36,524 nt of DNA from Pseudomarimonas salicorniae (GTDB lineage Bacteria > Pseudomonadota > Gammaproteobacteria > Xanthomonadales > Xanthomonadaceae), in assembly GCF_023156535.1 (NCBI RefSeq), contig NZ_JALNMH010000021.1:1-36524 (forward strand), written 5' to 3'. Below, one piece after another: positions 8,919 to 17,652 of the stretch. The translations under genes and the position numbers were made by a program. Under the pieces are notes generated by a model that was not told the DNA's origin, did no database searches, and saw nothing but the letters and a program-made list of their open reading frames with translations. Numbering within the stretch: the stretch's first letter is position 1; each line of letters opens with the position of its first letter.

Positions 8919-9220
8919 GGGCGCGAAGTTCGCATTCGCCACGGTTCATCAAATGGGCCGATATTCTGTGGGAGTGCCCTTGGGCGCGACCGCGGAGTTC
9001 CGCTCTGGCCGCGGTCTGTGGTGAATCCGTAGCGCTGCGGTCGCGCCCGAGGGCACTCCCACAATTTGACTGCGGCAAGGCCTGCTTTGCAGCGCAAACC
9101 GGGCCTGGCAACGCCGTTGCACGTAGGAGCTAGCTTGCTGGCGATAGGCACCCCGGAAGGGACGATCGCCAGCAAGCTGGCTCCTACATTCGGGTGTTGT
9201 GGAAGGTCTGCTTCGCGCCC
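8919..9220. repeat. Composite REPIN element, copy A (two REPIN classes)
   Basis: A 302-base element with inverted ends GGGCGCGAAG (8919-8928) and CTTCGCGCCC (9211-9220). Inside are a class 2 REPIN at 8967-9063, whose arms begin TGTGGGAGTGCCC with TT between palindrome halves, and a class 1 REPIN at 9123-9187, whose arms read GTAGGAGC[C/T]AGCTTGCTGG. A conserved spacer (TTTGACTGCGGCAAGGCCTG and onward) joins them. The same order and spacer recur at 20.8-21.0 kb. The rest of 8868-9354 holds no gene. Confidence 0.85.
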
Positions 9221-9354
9221 CTACCCGCCCTTCCAACCACCCGACAGGTGAACCCAGGGCAACAACCCCTTCCTCCCCGCGTCACGGGCTTGGCAGACTG
9301 GCGTCTGGAACGCCTATCGCGGCCCCGCGCCGCCCGCACATGCAGGAGTCATCG

Positions 9355-9591
9355 ATGTCCCAAGGTCAAGGCAGTGCCGGCAACGTTCTCGCAGCGCTTG
9401 CCAGCCTGATCATTCCCGGTCTCGGTCAGCTGCTCCAGGGCCGCGTGCTCTGGGCGATGTTCTGGCTGTTCTTCGGCTGCATCGGCTTTCTGGTCACCTG
9501 GCTGATCACGCTCAGCCTGTTGCCCTTCGGCTGGTTCGTGGTCTCGTTCTTCAGCTGCATCCACGCCGCGGTGTACAGCCCGCGGCGTTGA
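9355..9591 (+). CDS. Small membrane protein with two helices
   Basis: A 78-residue protein. The ATG at 9355 lies six bases after AGGAG, which decides this start over the longer frame that begins inside the repeat element. A first hydrophobic segment contains NVLAALASLIIPGLGQLLQG and the second contains FWLFFGCIGFLVTWLITLS; a third short hydrophobic stretch leads to FFSCIHAAVYSPRR. The PGLGQ-L-Q-G-R pattern resembles the turn motif of TM2-like and other small inner-membrane proteins. I recognise no specific function. It converges on the GGDEF/EAL gene with a shared terminator. Confidence 0.75.
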   Translation: MSQGQGSAGNVLAALASLIIPGLGQLLQGRVLWAMFWLFFGCIGFLVTWLITLSLLPFGWFVVSFFSCIHAAVYSPRR

Positions 9592-9600
9592 GGTCAGGAC

Positions 9601-9633
9601 GGAACGGCGGCAGATCTTCCTGCCGTCCGTTCC
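9601..9633. terminator. Bidirectional stem-loop between convergent genes
   Basis: GGAACGG-CGGCAG pairs with CTGCCG-T-CCGTTCC around a six-base loop, giving a 13-bp stem with a single bulged T. It lies 9 bases after one stop codon and 3 bases from the other, as expected for a terminator shared by convergent genes. No long T-run. Confidence 0.65.
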
Positions 9634-9636
9634 GAT

Positions 9637-12414
9637 TCAGAATCGCCCGGTCTCCCGCGCCCATTCGGTCAGCACGGACGCCGGCAGCGGTCGGGTGAAC
9701 AGATACCCCTGAGCCTCGTCGCAGCCGATCTCGCGCAGCCGCTTCGCCGCCGCCTCGGTTTCCACGCCCTCGGCCACGACCTTCAGGTGCAGGGCATGGC
9801 CGAGCCCCACGATGGCCTCGGACAGGCGCTCGATCTGGATGTCCTTGAGCAGTTCGAAAACGAAACTGCGGTCGATCTTCAGGTGCTTGACCGGGAACCG
9901 GTGGAGGTAGTGGAGGTTGGAGAAGCCGGTACCGAAGTCGTCCACGGACAGGCTGACCCCGCGGGCCTCGAACAGGGCGAAACTGCGTCGCAACGCCTCG
10001 CTGTCGCGCATCAGCGCCGACTCGGTCAGCTCGAGCTCGAGCCGCTCGGGCGGCAGAGAGCATCGCTCGCAGGTATCGATGACCATGCCGGCGAACTCCG
10101 GATCGCGCAGCTGTATCGCCGACACGTTGACCGCGATCCGTTCGAAGTGGAGTCCGCCCGAGATCCATTCCCGCGCCTGACGGCAGGCCCGCTCCAGCAC
10201 CCAACGCCCGATCGGGATGATCTCGCCGCAGTCCTCCGCAATCGGGATGAACTCGCTGGGCGAGCGCTGCTCGCCGTCCGGGCCGGTCCAGCGCAGAAGA
10301 GTCTCGATACCGCGGATCCGACCGCTGGTCAGGCTGATCGTGGGCTGGAAGACGAGGCTCAGCTCATCCCGCGACAGCGCCAGGCGCAGCTCCTGTTCCA
10401 GGGTCAGCTTGCGCTGGATCCGCTCGTAGAAGGCATCGCTGTAGAACTGGAAGCTGTTGCGACCGCGCTCCTTGGCGGCGTACATGGCCGTGTCAGCGGC
10501 GCGCAGGAGCTGTTCCAGGGTGGGGTGCGACTCGCTGAGCACGGCGATGCCGATGCTGACGCCGACCTGCACCTCGGTCTCGCCGAGCAGGACCGGCTGG
10601 TTGATCGCGTCGATGATCTTGCGCGAGACGGTGGCCGCATCCTCGGCACGCGCCAGCTCGCGCAGCAGGACGAGGAACTCATCGCCGCTCTGCCGGGCGA
10701 CCACGTCGCCGGTGCGCACCGCGGCGCGGATCCGGCCTGCGACGTCGAGCAGCAGCTGGTCGCCGGCCTCGTGGCCAAGGGTGTCGTTGACGTACTTGAA
10801 GCGGTCAAGGTCGAGAAAGAGCAGGGCCAGCCCGCTGCCTTCGCGTTTGGACTGGACCACCGCCGCATGCGCCAGCTCGCGGAACTGGAAGCGGTTGGGC
10901 AGGCCGGTCAGGGTGTCGTAGTGGGCGAGCTGCTCGATGCGTTCGCCGGCCTCCCGCTCCTCCGTGATGTCGCGGGTCAGTCCGGTGACCCGGAACGGCT
11001 TGCCGTCGCGGCGCTCAAGGCGGCCGGTGATGCGCAGCCAGATGCGTTCCTCCTGCGGAGTGATGAACTGCACCTCGATGGTGTCCTCGTCGCGCTCGCC
11101 CGCGATCATCCGGCGCACCGCCGCTTCGAACACCTCGCGCGAATGGCCGAGGTAGTAGGGCTTGGTCGAGTCTAGGGTGACCGGGGTGCCGACCGGGAAT
11201 CCATGCAGCCGGTAGTTCTCCTCGGTCCAGCGCAGCACGCCATTCTCGACCTCGAATTCCCAGCCACCGATGCGTCCAACCTGGGCGACCCGGTCCAGCA
11301 TCTCGTTGCGGATCCGCTCGGACTCCTCGCGGATGACCCGCGGTGTAATGTCCTGGGCGACGCCGAGCAGGCGTTCGATGTGCCCGTTGTCCTCGCGCAG
11401 CGCTTCGCCGCGGACCAGCACCCGGCGCGCGCCCCCCTGGCGCTGCAGGTCGAGCTCCAACGAAAAAGGCTCGCCGCCGACCCGCAGCGCAATCAGGGCC
11501 TTGCGGAAGGCCTTCTGATCATCACCGCGGAACAGGGCGGTCAGCCCCTCGATATCCGCAGGCGCCTGCTGGGTACCGGTGATGCGCAGCAGGCCCGACG
11601 AGCACCACATCGACTGCTGCGCCGGATCCCAGGCCCAGGCCCCGGCATCGGCCAGACGTTCGGCCTCGCTGAGCAGCAGTTCGCGATCGCGCAGGCGGGA
11701 CTCAAGTGCCTTCAAGCTGCTGATGTCGACATGTGACCCCACCATCCGCTCGGCCCGCCCCTCCGGCGACCATGCGAGCACCCGGCCACGGTTCAGCACC
11801 CACATCCAGCGGCCGTCCGCGAGCCGAAGACGATACTCCGCGCGGAACTCGCGACTGCGACCGCGGAAGTAGTCCACCAGGCGCTGGCGGGTCGGCTCGA
11901 AATCATCGGGATGGACCCGCGCCACGTAGTCTTCGGCGGTGACCTCCAGCACCCCGGGCCCGAGTCCCAGCAGGCTCCCCCAACGGGGCGCACAGAACAC
12001 ACGCTGGGCGCTGATCTCCCATTCCCAGAGATCGTCGCCAACGAACTCGCGCACCATGCGCTCGCGCTCGGCCGTGCGCAGATCACCGCGCCCAAGCGGC
12101 AGTACGCACAGGCAGGCCCCGGCGCTGCGCCCCGGTCCGTCGCGAAGGGAAACCAGCTGGCAGTCGAAGGGCTCGGCGCCCAGCTCGATGCGCCAGTTCA
12201 CGTGGCGCTCCGGAGCCGCGCGAAGTTGGGCCAGGGCCAGCTCCAGGCGGCTCCGCAGCACACCGTGGGTGACCTCACCGAACAGGCGCTGACCCTCGGC
12301 ATTGCCCTCCAGCCAGTTGCCGGCAGCGTCGAGAAGGATCAGCGCGTGCGGAAGCGACAGCTGCAGCAGACTGCGCGCCGCGGAGATTTCGGTGGGTGCC
12401 GGTGACGTCGACAT
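9637..12414 (-). CDS. Multi-PAS diguanylate cyclase/phosphodiesterase (GGDEF-EAL)
   Basis: A 925-residue cytoplasmic sensor that makes and/or breaks cyclic di-GMP. Four PAS-like segments occupy about 15-110, 120-250, 255-370 and 375-495; the second and fourth have clear PAC ends (VGSHVDISSL, VTGLTRDITEE). The GGDEF domain covers about 500-660 with active loop SGDEF (576-580), so the first glycine is serine; an RxxD inhibitory site (RTGD) lies five residues before it. The EAL domain covers about 675-920 with ETL at 704-706 plus NVSAIQL, ELTESALM, DDFGTGFSNLHYL, KIDRSFV and VAEGVETEA, so the metal and base ligands look intact. Active phosphodiesterase is likely; cyclase activity is possible. 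No transmembrane segment is seen. Confidence 0.93.
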   Translation of the reverse strand: MSTSPAPTEISAARSLLQLSLPHALILLDAAGNWLEGNAEGQRLFGEVTHGVLRSRLELALAQLRAAPERHVNWRIELGAEPFDCQLVSLRDGPGRSAGACLCVLPLGRGDLRTAERERMVREFVGDDLWEWEISAQRVFCAPRWGSLLGLGPGVLEVTAEDYVARVHPDDFEPTRQRLVDYFRGRSREFRAEYRLRLADGRWMWVLNRGRVLAWSPEGRAERMVGSHVDISSLKALESRLRDRELLLSEAERLADAGAWAWDPAQQSMWCSSGLLRITGTQQAPADIEGLTALFRGDDQKAFRKALIALRVGGEPFSLELDLQRQGGARRVLVRGEALREDNGHIERLLGVAQDITPRVIREESERIRNEMLDRVAQVGRIGGWEFEVENGVLRWTEENYRLHGFPVGTPVTLDSTKPYYLGHSREVFEAAVRRMIAGERDEDTIEVQFITPQEERIWLRITGRLERRDGKPFRVTGLTRDITEEREAGERIEQLAHYDTLTGLPNRFQFRELAHAAVVQSKREGSGLALLFLDLDRFKYVNDTLGHEAGDQLLLDVAGRIRAAVRTGDVVARQSGDEFLVLLRELARAEDAATVSRKIIDAINQPVLLGETEVQVGVSIGIAVLSESHPTLEQLLRAADTAMYAAKERGRNSFQFYSDAFYERIQRKLTLEQELRLALSRDELSLVFQPTISLTSGRIRGIETLLRWTGPDGEQRSPSEFIPIAEDCGEIIPIGRWVLERACRQAREWISGGLHFERIAVNVSAIQLRDPEFAGMVIDTCERCSLPPERLELELTESALMRDSEALRRSFALFEARGVSLSVDDFGTGFSNLHYLHRFPVKHLKIDRSFVFELLKDIQIERLSEAIVGLGHALHLKVVAEGVETEAAAKRLREIGCDEAQGYLFTRPLPASVLTEWARETGRF

Positions 12415-12483
12415 GCCGTCACAGCATAGCGTTCCGCGCCACCCGGCGCCGCTGGGGCGAAGGGTGGCGCGAAATGCGGAAGA

Positions 12484-12560
12484 TGGCGCGCCCGAGACGA
12501 TTCGAACGTCCGACCACCGCCTTCGGAGGGCGGTACTCTATCCAGCTGAGCTACGGGCGC
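12484..12560 (-). tRNA. tRNA-Arg (anticodon CCG)
   Basis: The minus strand folds as a 77-base cloverleaf. The acceptor GCGCCCG pairs with CGGGCGC, the D arm is GCTCAGCTGGATAGAG, and the anticodon stem CCGCC/GGCGG encloses the loop CTCCGAA with anticodon CCG. The T arm contains GTTCGAATC, and the CCA end is encoded. It reads the arginine codon CGG. Confidence 0.97.
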
Positions 12561-12671
12561 GTGGATGTTGCAATGTGTCCGGCCAGCCGCGCGCAAGCGG
12601 GCGGGCCGGCCGCGAAGTGTAGCAGAAGCTCGGGGCGGCAAGCGTCGCCCCGGGTCAGTGGCGATCCGGCT

Positions 12672-13688
12672 TCAGTGCTTGCGGTGCTTGGCCTTTGTGC
12701 TCTCCAGGCGGGCCTCGGCGGCACGCAGGGCGGCGGTGCGCTCGGCGGACAGGGACTTCTCGACCGCGCCCTCGCTGCTGAACCAGGCCAGGGGCAGGGC
12801 GGCGGGGGCCTTGGCGACGCCCTTGCTGGGCCCGATGCCTTCCTGGACGAAGCTGCGGCTGGCGCTGCGGAAGCCGCGAACCGGATAGAACACGGTCGGA
12901 TTGCTGCCCTTGAGGTAGACCGAGACCTCGCCCTGGAAGAAGTTGGTGCCGGTGGTCAGGAAATAGGCCGCGAAGGTCTGCGAATCATTGTCGACCACCA
13001 TCACCTGCTCGCGGCTCGAGGGCACGAATTCGAGCGTGGCGCGATGGTCGCGGACGTCGCTGTTGCTGCAGAAGCCGCGCAGGCTGTCGGCCGGCCGGCA
13101 GCCCTCGAGGAAGTCGCCCTGGCTGTCCGAATCGAGCACGTCGAGCACGGTGATGTCGCCGAAAAAGCGGAAGTCGGCGTTCGGGTTGTCGGCAAAATCG
13201 AGCACCATCTGCCACTCGCCGAGCATCTTGGTCAGCTCGATGCGCACCCCGGGCAGGGCCTGCTGGTCCTCGGGGCGCTTGAGATAGAACTGGAAGCGCT
13301 CGATCGGCATGGTCCGACCGCCCCAGCGCAGGCTGGCGCGGGTGGTGTCGTTGGGGTCGAAGATGATCGTGATCGGGCCGCCGGCGCCAAGGAACTCGCG
13401 GTTCGGCCGATACGGACAGCCCGGGCAGTTGCCGTTGGTGAAGGCATCGAGCACGCCGTCGAAGCGGGCATTGCCGCTCATGAAGCCGGTCGCGGTGTAC
13501 CACTGGGCATTGCCGGCGCTGTCGTAGGTGTAGGCGGCAGCGACCAGGAAGTTGTCCTGGATCTCGATGAAGATGCCGGTGCCCGGCTCGTTGGGGTTCC
13601 ACCAGACGCCGCTTTCCGGCGTATAGGCACGGGCCGAGGTGCTGCCGAGCACGGCAAGCAGGCACAGCAGGCTCAATCGCAGCAACAT
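12672..13688 (-). CDS. Exported protein of unknown function
   Basis: A 338-residue protein with a Sec signal peptide (MLLRLSLLCLLAVLGSTSARA, cut near ARA-Y). The mature start, YTPESGVWWNPNEPGTG, carries the W-W-N-P-x-E-x-G-x-G signature seen repeatedly in secreted proteins of Lysobacterales; the following IFIEIQDNFLVAAAYTYD and NAQWYTATG are typical of the same repeat. Cysteines occur in pairs (NCPGCP; GCRPADSLRGFC), consistent with an oxidised, periplasmic or extracellular protein. The C-terminus is charged and helical (about 290-338). No catalytic motif is visible. The ATG at 13688 has GGGAG nine bases upstream. A phased direct repeat upstream suggests response-regulator control. Confidence 0.8.
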   Translation of the reverse strand: MLLRLSLLCLLAVLGSTSARAYTPESGVWWNPNEPGTGIFIEIQDNFLVAAAYTYDSAGNAQWYTATGFMSGNARFDGVLDAFTNGNCPGCPYRPNREFLGAGGPITIIFDPNDTTRASLRWGGRTMPIERFQFYLKRPEDQQALPGVRIELTKMLGEWQMVLDFADNPNADFRFFGDITVLDVLDSDSQGDFLEGCRPADSLRGFCSNSDVRDHRATLEFVPSSREQVMVVDNDSQTFAAYFLTTGTNFFQGEVSVYLKGSNPTVFYPVRGFRSASRSFVQEGIGPSKGVAKAPAALPLAWFSSEGAVEKSLSAERTAALRAAEARLESTKAKHRKH

Positions 13689-13733
13689 CTGACCGGACTC
13701 CCGATAGGCTAATGCATGGACGCTAGGCCGAAC

Positions 13734-13751
13734 GCGCTTAATCGGCGCTTA
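13734..13751 (-). promoter_or_regulatory. 11-base phased direct repeat upstream of the exported protein
   Basis: GCGCTTA occurs at 13734-13740 and again at 13745-13751, separated by four bases. A 7+4 direct repeat with 11-base period is the geometry bound by OmpR/PhoB-type response regulators. It ends 46 bases before the start codon of the exported protein, near the expected -35 region. A -10-like TAGCCT lies at 13711-13706. The regulator is unknown. Confidence 0.35.
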
Positions 13752-13791
13752 GTAGGGCCGGCCGGCACTGCATCGACATGGGGGTCGCCGT

Positions 13792-14442
13792 TCAGCGTCC
13801 GCGCCGCGCCCGGTTGACGTCGCGCAGCCAGGTGAACAGCGGATCCCAGTCCTCCTGCTGGGCCAGCACGGCCTGCGAGCCGTAGTCGAACATGGAGCGG
13901 CCCAGGCCATGCAGCACGGCGTAGGCCTGACTGTCGCGCAGCTCGGCGACCAGGGGCAGCGGCCAGCGGCCGAGCTCCTCGACCGCCTGCTGGCTCAGCG
14001 TGGTCCAGGGCCGCAGGCGATTGCCGACCACGGCCGCGGCCGGCCGGTTGCGGCGCACGCCCGGGTCCTCGCGCAGGCGCTGTACGAAATCGAGGCCGGC
14101 CTCGAGGTCGACCCGCGCCGGCAGCACCGGCACCAGCACCGCATCGGCGATCTCGAGAAAGGGCGCCAGCTGCTCCGGCGTGCTGCCGGCCGGCGAATCG
14201 ATGACCAGGCGCTGGGTATCCTCCGGCAGGCGCTTGCGCCAGCCCTTGCGGCAGCCGTCGAGGGCGACGACATCCTCTACCAATGCGGCGCGCCGCTCGG
14301 CCCAGCGCAGGGCCGAGTGCTGGGGATCGGTGTCGAGCAGCACCGAACGCTTGCCGGCCAGGGCGAAATAGGCGGCCAGCTGCGCGCTGAGGGTCGACTT
14401 GCCGCTGCCGCCCTTGGAACTTGCGACCAGGATTGCGAGCAT
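13792..14442 (-). CDS. ParA-like P-loop ATPase (orphan)
   Basis: A 216-residue Walker-type ATPase of the ParA/MinD superfamily. The deviant Walker A motif is near residues 8-16 (SSKGGSGKST, with the signature lysine), followed by VLLDTDPQHSALRWA and the switch region VIDSPAGSTPEQLAPF. The length matches short ParA proteins without the N-terminal DNA-binding domain. I start at ATG 14442 (MLAILVASSKGG), with AAGG just upstream; the frame extends to 14670 but that part is low-complexity. No ParB or parS is seen, so it is an orphan, possibly a positioning ATPase for a protein complex. It is divergent from rho. Confidence 0.85.
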   Translation of the reverse strand: MLAILVASSKGGSGKSTLSAQLAAYFALAGKRSVLLDTDPQHSALRWAERRAALVEDVVALDGCRKGWRKRLPEDTQRLVIDSPAGSTPEQLAPFLEIADAVLVPVLPARVDLEAGLDFVQRLREDPGVRRNRPAAAVVGNRLRPWTTLSQQAVEELGRWPLPLVAELRDSQAYAVLHGLGRSMFDYGSQAVLAQQEDWDPLFTWLRDVNRARRGR

Positions 14443-14540
14443 CGCCTTCAACCTGTCGTTCAGCCGGCGGCCACGTTGCCGCGCCCGCTGGCCCGACGCA
14501 AGTAGGCGCAGGGCCGTTTCGACCGGCCGAGCCACGGTGC

Positions 14541-14570
14541 TTGTCGTAGCGCGGCGCGGAATGCTAGTGT
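14541..14570 (+). promoter_or_regulatory. Candidate rho promoter
   Basis: TTGTCG (14541-14546) and an extended -10, TGC-TAGTGT (hexamer 14565-14570), are spaced 18 bases apart. Transcription from about 14577 would give an 88-base leader before the GTG of rho; rho leaders commonly serve autoregulation. Confidence 0.4.
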
Positions 14571-14664
14571 TGTCAAGCAATCCGGTGCCCGTTACGCGGC
14601 ACTGTTCTTCTCTCCGGTTCACGTCCCTACCTGACCCGACGCTCGCCCCACGCGAGGAATACCT

Positions 14665-16335
14665 GTGCACGACAACTCATCCGACCTCGGCGGCGCTGAA
14701 GCCGCCGCGCGCGAGACGCCGTCCGCGTCCGCCCAGGACACCCCCAAGGAAAAGACCCGTTCGCGTCGCGAGCAGGCCGACAAGCCCGCCGACAGCGGCG
14801 GCGGCGACAACCCGCAGCAGGGCAAGGGCGATACGTCGTCCGAGTCCGGCGAGCAGGGCGGCGCCGACAAGGGCGATGGCGGCAATGCCGGCAATGGCGG
14901 CAACCAGCGCGAGGGCCGCGGCCGGCATCGAGATCGTCGCAACCGCCGCGGCCGCGACCGCGATCGCGGAGGTGGTGGTGGTGGCGACGACCAGCCCGAA
15001 CGCGGCAACCGCGACGACCGCCCCGACCGCGGCGATCCGCTTCCGCCGTTCCAGCTGCCGCCCAATTTCCCGACCTATTCGCTGACCGACCTCAAGCGCA
15101 TGCACGCCGGCCAGCTGCTCGAGATCGCCGAGCAGATCGGCCTGGGCGAGGCGGTGGCCCGTCTGCGCAAGCAGGACGTCACCTTCGCCCTGCTCAAGGC
15201 GCTCACCCGCACCTCGGATGGCGTCGCCGGCGAAGGCGTGCTGGAAATCCTTCCGGACGGCTTCGGCTTCCTGCGCTCGGCCGATGCCAGCTACCTGGCC
15301 GGCCCGGACGATGTCTACATCAGCCCGAGCCAGATCCGCCGCTTCAACCTGCGCACCGGTGACTACATCATCGGCAAGATCCGTCCGCCCAAGGACGGCG
15401 AGCGCTACTTCGCTCTGGACAAGGTCGCCACCATCAATGGCGAATCCCCCGAGGCGAGCAAGAACAAGGTCCTGTTCGAGAACCTCACCCCGCTGTTCCC
15501 GCGCGAGCGCTTCAAGCTCGAGCGCGGCAACGGGTCGACCGAGGACATCACCGGTCGCATCCTGGACCTGATGGCGCCCATCGGCCGCGGCCAGCGCGGG
15601 CTGATCGTCTCCCAGCCCAAGGCCGGCAAGACGATGCTGATGCAGAACGTCGCCCAGGCCATCATCCACAACCATCCGGACGTGCACCTGATCGTCCTGC
15701 TGATCGACGAGCGGCCCGAGGAAGTCACCGAAATGCAGCGCAGCGTGCGCGGGGAGGTGGTGTCCTCGACCTTCGACGAGCCGGCGGCGCGCCACGTGCA
15801 GGTGGCCGAGATGGTGATCGAGCGGGCCAAGCGCCTGGTCGAGCACAAGAAGGACGTGGTGATCCTGCTCGACTCGATCACCCGCCTGGCGCGCGCCTAC
15901 AACACCGTGGTGCCGAGTTCGGGCAAGGTGCTGACCGGCGGCGTCGACGCCAATGCCCTGCAGCGTCCGAAGCGCTTCTTCGGCGCGGCGCGCAAGGCCG
16001 AGGAAGGCGGCTCGCTGACCATCCTCGCCACCGCGCTGATCGACACCGGCAGCAAGATGGACGAGGTGATCTACGAGGAGTTCAAGGGCACCGGCAACAT
16101 GGAGGTGCACCTGGACCGCCGGATCTCCGAGAAGCGCGTCTACCCGGCGATCAACATCAACCGCTCGGGCACGCGCCGCGAGGAACTGCTCATCGAGCCG
16201 GACTTCCTGCAGAAGATCTGGATCCTGCGCAAGCTGGTCCACGCCATGGACGAACTGGCGGCGGTCGAGTTCCTGCTCGACAAGATGAAGAACACCAAGA
16301 CCAACGACGAGTTCTTCAATTCGATGAAGCGCTGA
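14665..16335 (+). CDS. rho: Transcription termination factor Rho with extended N-terminus
   Basis: Hexameric RNA helicase that ends transcription at C-rich sites. The conserved part starts near residue 135 ([19 protein letters not shown]). It includes the RNA-binding primary site ([25 protein letters not shown]), Walker [10 protein letters not shown] (residue 317 on), Walker [12 protein letters not shown], and the Q and R loops around [20 protein letters not shown]. The C-terminus matches canonical Rho. Total 556 residues against 419 in E. coli. The extra ~138 N-terminal residues are disordered, rich in Gly, Asp and Arg, with a patch of Arg/Asp repeats followed by a run of glycines near residues 90-110. 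The start is GTG with GAGGA upstream, decided by spacing. Confidence 0.95.
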   Translation: MHDNSSDLGGAEAAARETPSASAQDTPKEKTRSRREQADKPADSGGGDNPQQGKGDTSSESGEQGGADKGDGGNAGNGGNQREGRGRHRDRRNRRGRDRDRGGGGGGDDQPERGNRDDRPDRGDPLPPFQLPPNFPTYSLTDLKRMHAGQLLEIAEQIGLGEAVARLRKQDVTFALLKALTRTSDGVAGEGVLEILPDGFGFLRSADASYLAGPDDVYISPSQIRRFNLRTGDYIIGKIRPPKDGERYFALDKVATINGESPEASKNKVLFENLTPLFPRERFKLERGNGSTEDITGRILDLMAPIGRGQRGLIVSQPKAGKTMLMQNVAQAIIHNHPDVHLIVLLIDERPEEVTEMQRSVRGEVVSSTFDEPAARHVQVAEMVIERAKRLVEHKKDVVILLDSITRLARAYNTVVPSSGKVLTGGVDANALQRPKRFFGAARKAEEGGSLTILATALIDTGSKMDEVIYEEFKGTGNMEVHLDRRISEKRVYPAININRSGTRREELLIEPDFLQKIWILRKLVHAMDELAAVEFLLDKMKNTKTNDEFFNSMKR

Positions 16336-16340
16336 GCACA

Positions 16341-16365
16341 AGCGACCGGCCCCTCGCCGGTCGCT
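16341..16365 (+). terminator. Stem-loop between rho and dusB
   Basis: A perfect 10-bp stem AGCGACCGGC/GCCGGTCGCT with a five-base loop lies 5 bases after the rho stop. No T-run follows, so it may attenuate rather than stop transcription into dusB, which begins 25 bases later. Confidence 0.5.
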
Positions 16366-16390
16366 GTCCTCGCCAAGTACAGGTCCGGCC

Positions 16391-17383
16391 ATGCAGATCG
16401 GCCCCTACCGCATCGATCCCCCGCTGGTCCTGGCCCCGATGGCCGGGGTCACCGACAAGCCGTTCCGGCTGCTGTGCAAACGGCTGGGTGCGGGCTATGC
16501 GGTGTCCGAGATGACCACGGCCGATCCTCGCCTGTGGAAGACGCGCAAGAGCCTGCTGCGCATGGACCACGCGGGCGAGCCGGAGCCGGTCGGCGTGCAG
16601 ATCGCCGGCGCCGACCCCGCCGTGCTGGCCGAGGCGGCGCGGCACAACGTCGAGCACGGCGCGCAGATCATCGACATCAACATGGGCTGCCCGGCGAAGA
16701 AGGTCTGCAACGTCTGGGCCGGCTCCGCCCTGCTCCAGGACGAGGATCTGGTCGGCCGCATCTGCCGCGCCGTGGTCGCCGCGGTGGACGTGCCGGTCAC
16801 GCTGAAGATCCGCACCGGCTGGAACGCGGAGAACCGCAATGGCCTGCGCGTCGCGCGGATCGCCGAGGACGCCGGCATCGCCGCCCTCGCCGTGCATGGG
16901 CGCACCCGCGACCAGCTCTACACCGGCCATGCCGAATACGGGTTGATCGCGCAGATCAAGCAGGCGCTGTCGATCCCGGTGCTGGCCAACGGAGACATTA
17001 CGGATCCGGCCAAGGCCCGGGAGGTACTGCGGCAAACCGGCGCCGATGCGCTGATGATCGGCCGTGGCGCACAGGGCCGACCGTGGATCTTCCGCGAGAT
17101 GGCCCACTTCCTGGCCACCGGCGAGACGCTGCCCGAGCCGGGTGCCGACGAGGTCGGGCGCATCCTTCTTGAACATCTTGATGCGCTCTACGCCTTCTAT
17201 GGCGAGGAGCAGGGCGTGCGCATCGCGCGCAAGCACCTCGGCTGGTACGCCAAGGACCGCCCGGAGAACGCCGCCTTCCGCAGCGTGGTCAACCGCGCCA
17301 CCGACGCCGCCGCCCAGCGCGCGCTGACCGCCGACTACTTTGCTGCCCTCGCCGCCGGCTGCAGCCCGGCGATGGCGGCGTAG
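16391..17383 (+). CDS. dusB: tRNA-dihydrouridine synthase B
   Basis: FMN enzyme that reduces specific uridines of tRNA to dihydrouridine. The TIM barrel begins with PPLVLAPMAGVTDKPFR; the catalytic cysteine is in INMGCPAKKVCN; FMN/RNA-binding elements are LKIRTGW, VHGRTRDQLYTG, ANGDI and DALMIGRGAQGRPWIF. The C-terminal helical tRNA-recognition domain contains ARKHLGWY. 330 residues, close to the E. coli DusB length. In E. coli dusB precedes fis; here no fis gene follows, and instead the gene lies 55 bases behind rho. It is convergent with desB across a REPIN element. Confidence 0.95.
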   Translation: MQIGPYRIDPPLVLAPMAGVTDKPFRLLCKRLGAGYAVSEMTTADPRLWKTRKSLLRMDHAGEPEPVGVQIAGADPAVLAEAARHNVEHGAQIIDINMGCPAKKVCNVWAGSALLQDEDLVGRICRAVVAAVDVPVTLKIRTGWNAENRNGLRVARIAEDAGIAALAVHGRTRDQLYTGHAEYGLIAQIKQALSIPVLANGDITDPAKAREVLRQTGADALMIGRGAQGRPWIFREMAHFLATGETLPEPGADEVGRILLEHLDALYAFYGEEQGVRIARKHLGWYAKDRPENAAFRSVVNRATDAAAQRALTADYFAALAAGCSPAMAA

Positions 17384-17405
17384 CGATCCGCCGGCGGGCG
17401 GCTCG

Positions 17406-17536
17406 GGGCGCGAAGTTCGCATTCGCCCCGGTCCCGCTGTAGGAGCCAGCTTGCTGGCGATAGGCGCCACGGATGGGACGATCGCCAGCAAGCTGGCTCC
17501 TACATTCGGGTGTTGTGGAAGGTCTTCTTTGCGCCC
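17406..17536. repeat. Short composite REPIN element, copy B (class 1 only)
   Basis: A 131-base version of the composite element. It starts GGGCGCGAAGTTCGCATTCG, identical to copy A's left end, contains one class 1 REPIN (17439-17503, arms GTAGGAGCCAGCTTGCTGG) and ends TTCGGGTGTTGTGGAAGGTC then CTTTGCGCCC, as copy A does. It lacks the class 2 REPIN and spacer. Bases 17537-17652 between it and desB hold no gene. Confidence 0.85.
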
Positions 17537-17652
17537 AAACCCGACCTTCCTGCCGCGCCGGGACGCGACGTCCTCACTGGGCGAGATGCCGGGGCGCCCA
17601 CCCCTCCCCACCGCATCGCGCCCATGCCGCGCAGCGCGGGGGACGGCCGCTG

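Noticed and set aside
8919-9220. CRISPR array
   Set aside because: The repeats are paired inverted palindromes in two copies with conserved, not unique, spacers; no cas gene is present.
8949-9251. Short frames crossing the composite repeat on both strands
   Set aside because: They read through REP palindromes (peptides such as GASLLAIGTPEGTIASKLAPT recur at each copy) and are repeat-derived.
12302-12622. Plus-strand frame containing ETIRTSDHRLRRAVLYPAEL
   Set aside because: The peptide is a translation of the reverse strand of tRNA-Arg, a frequent false gene in databases.
14677-16392. 571-codon minus-strand open frame
   Set aside because: Antisense to rho, which is unmistakable on the plus strand.
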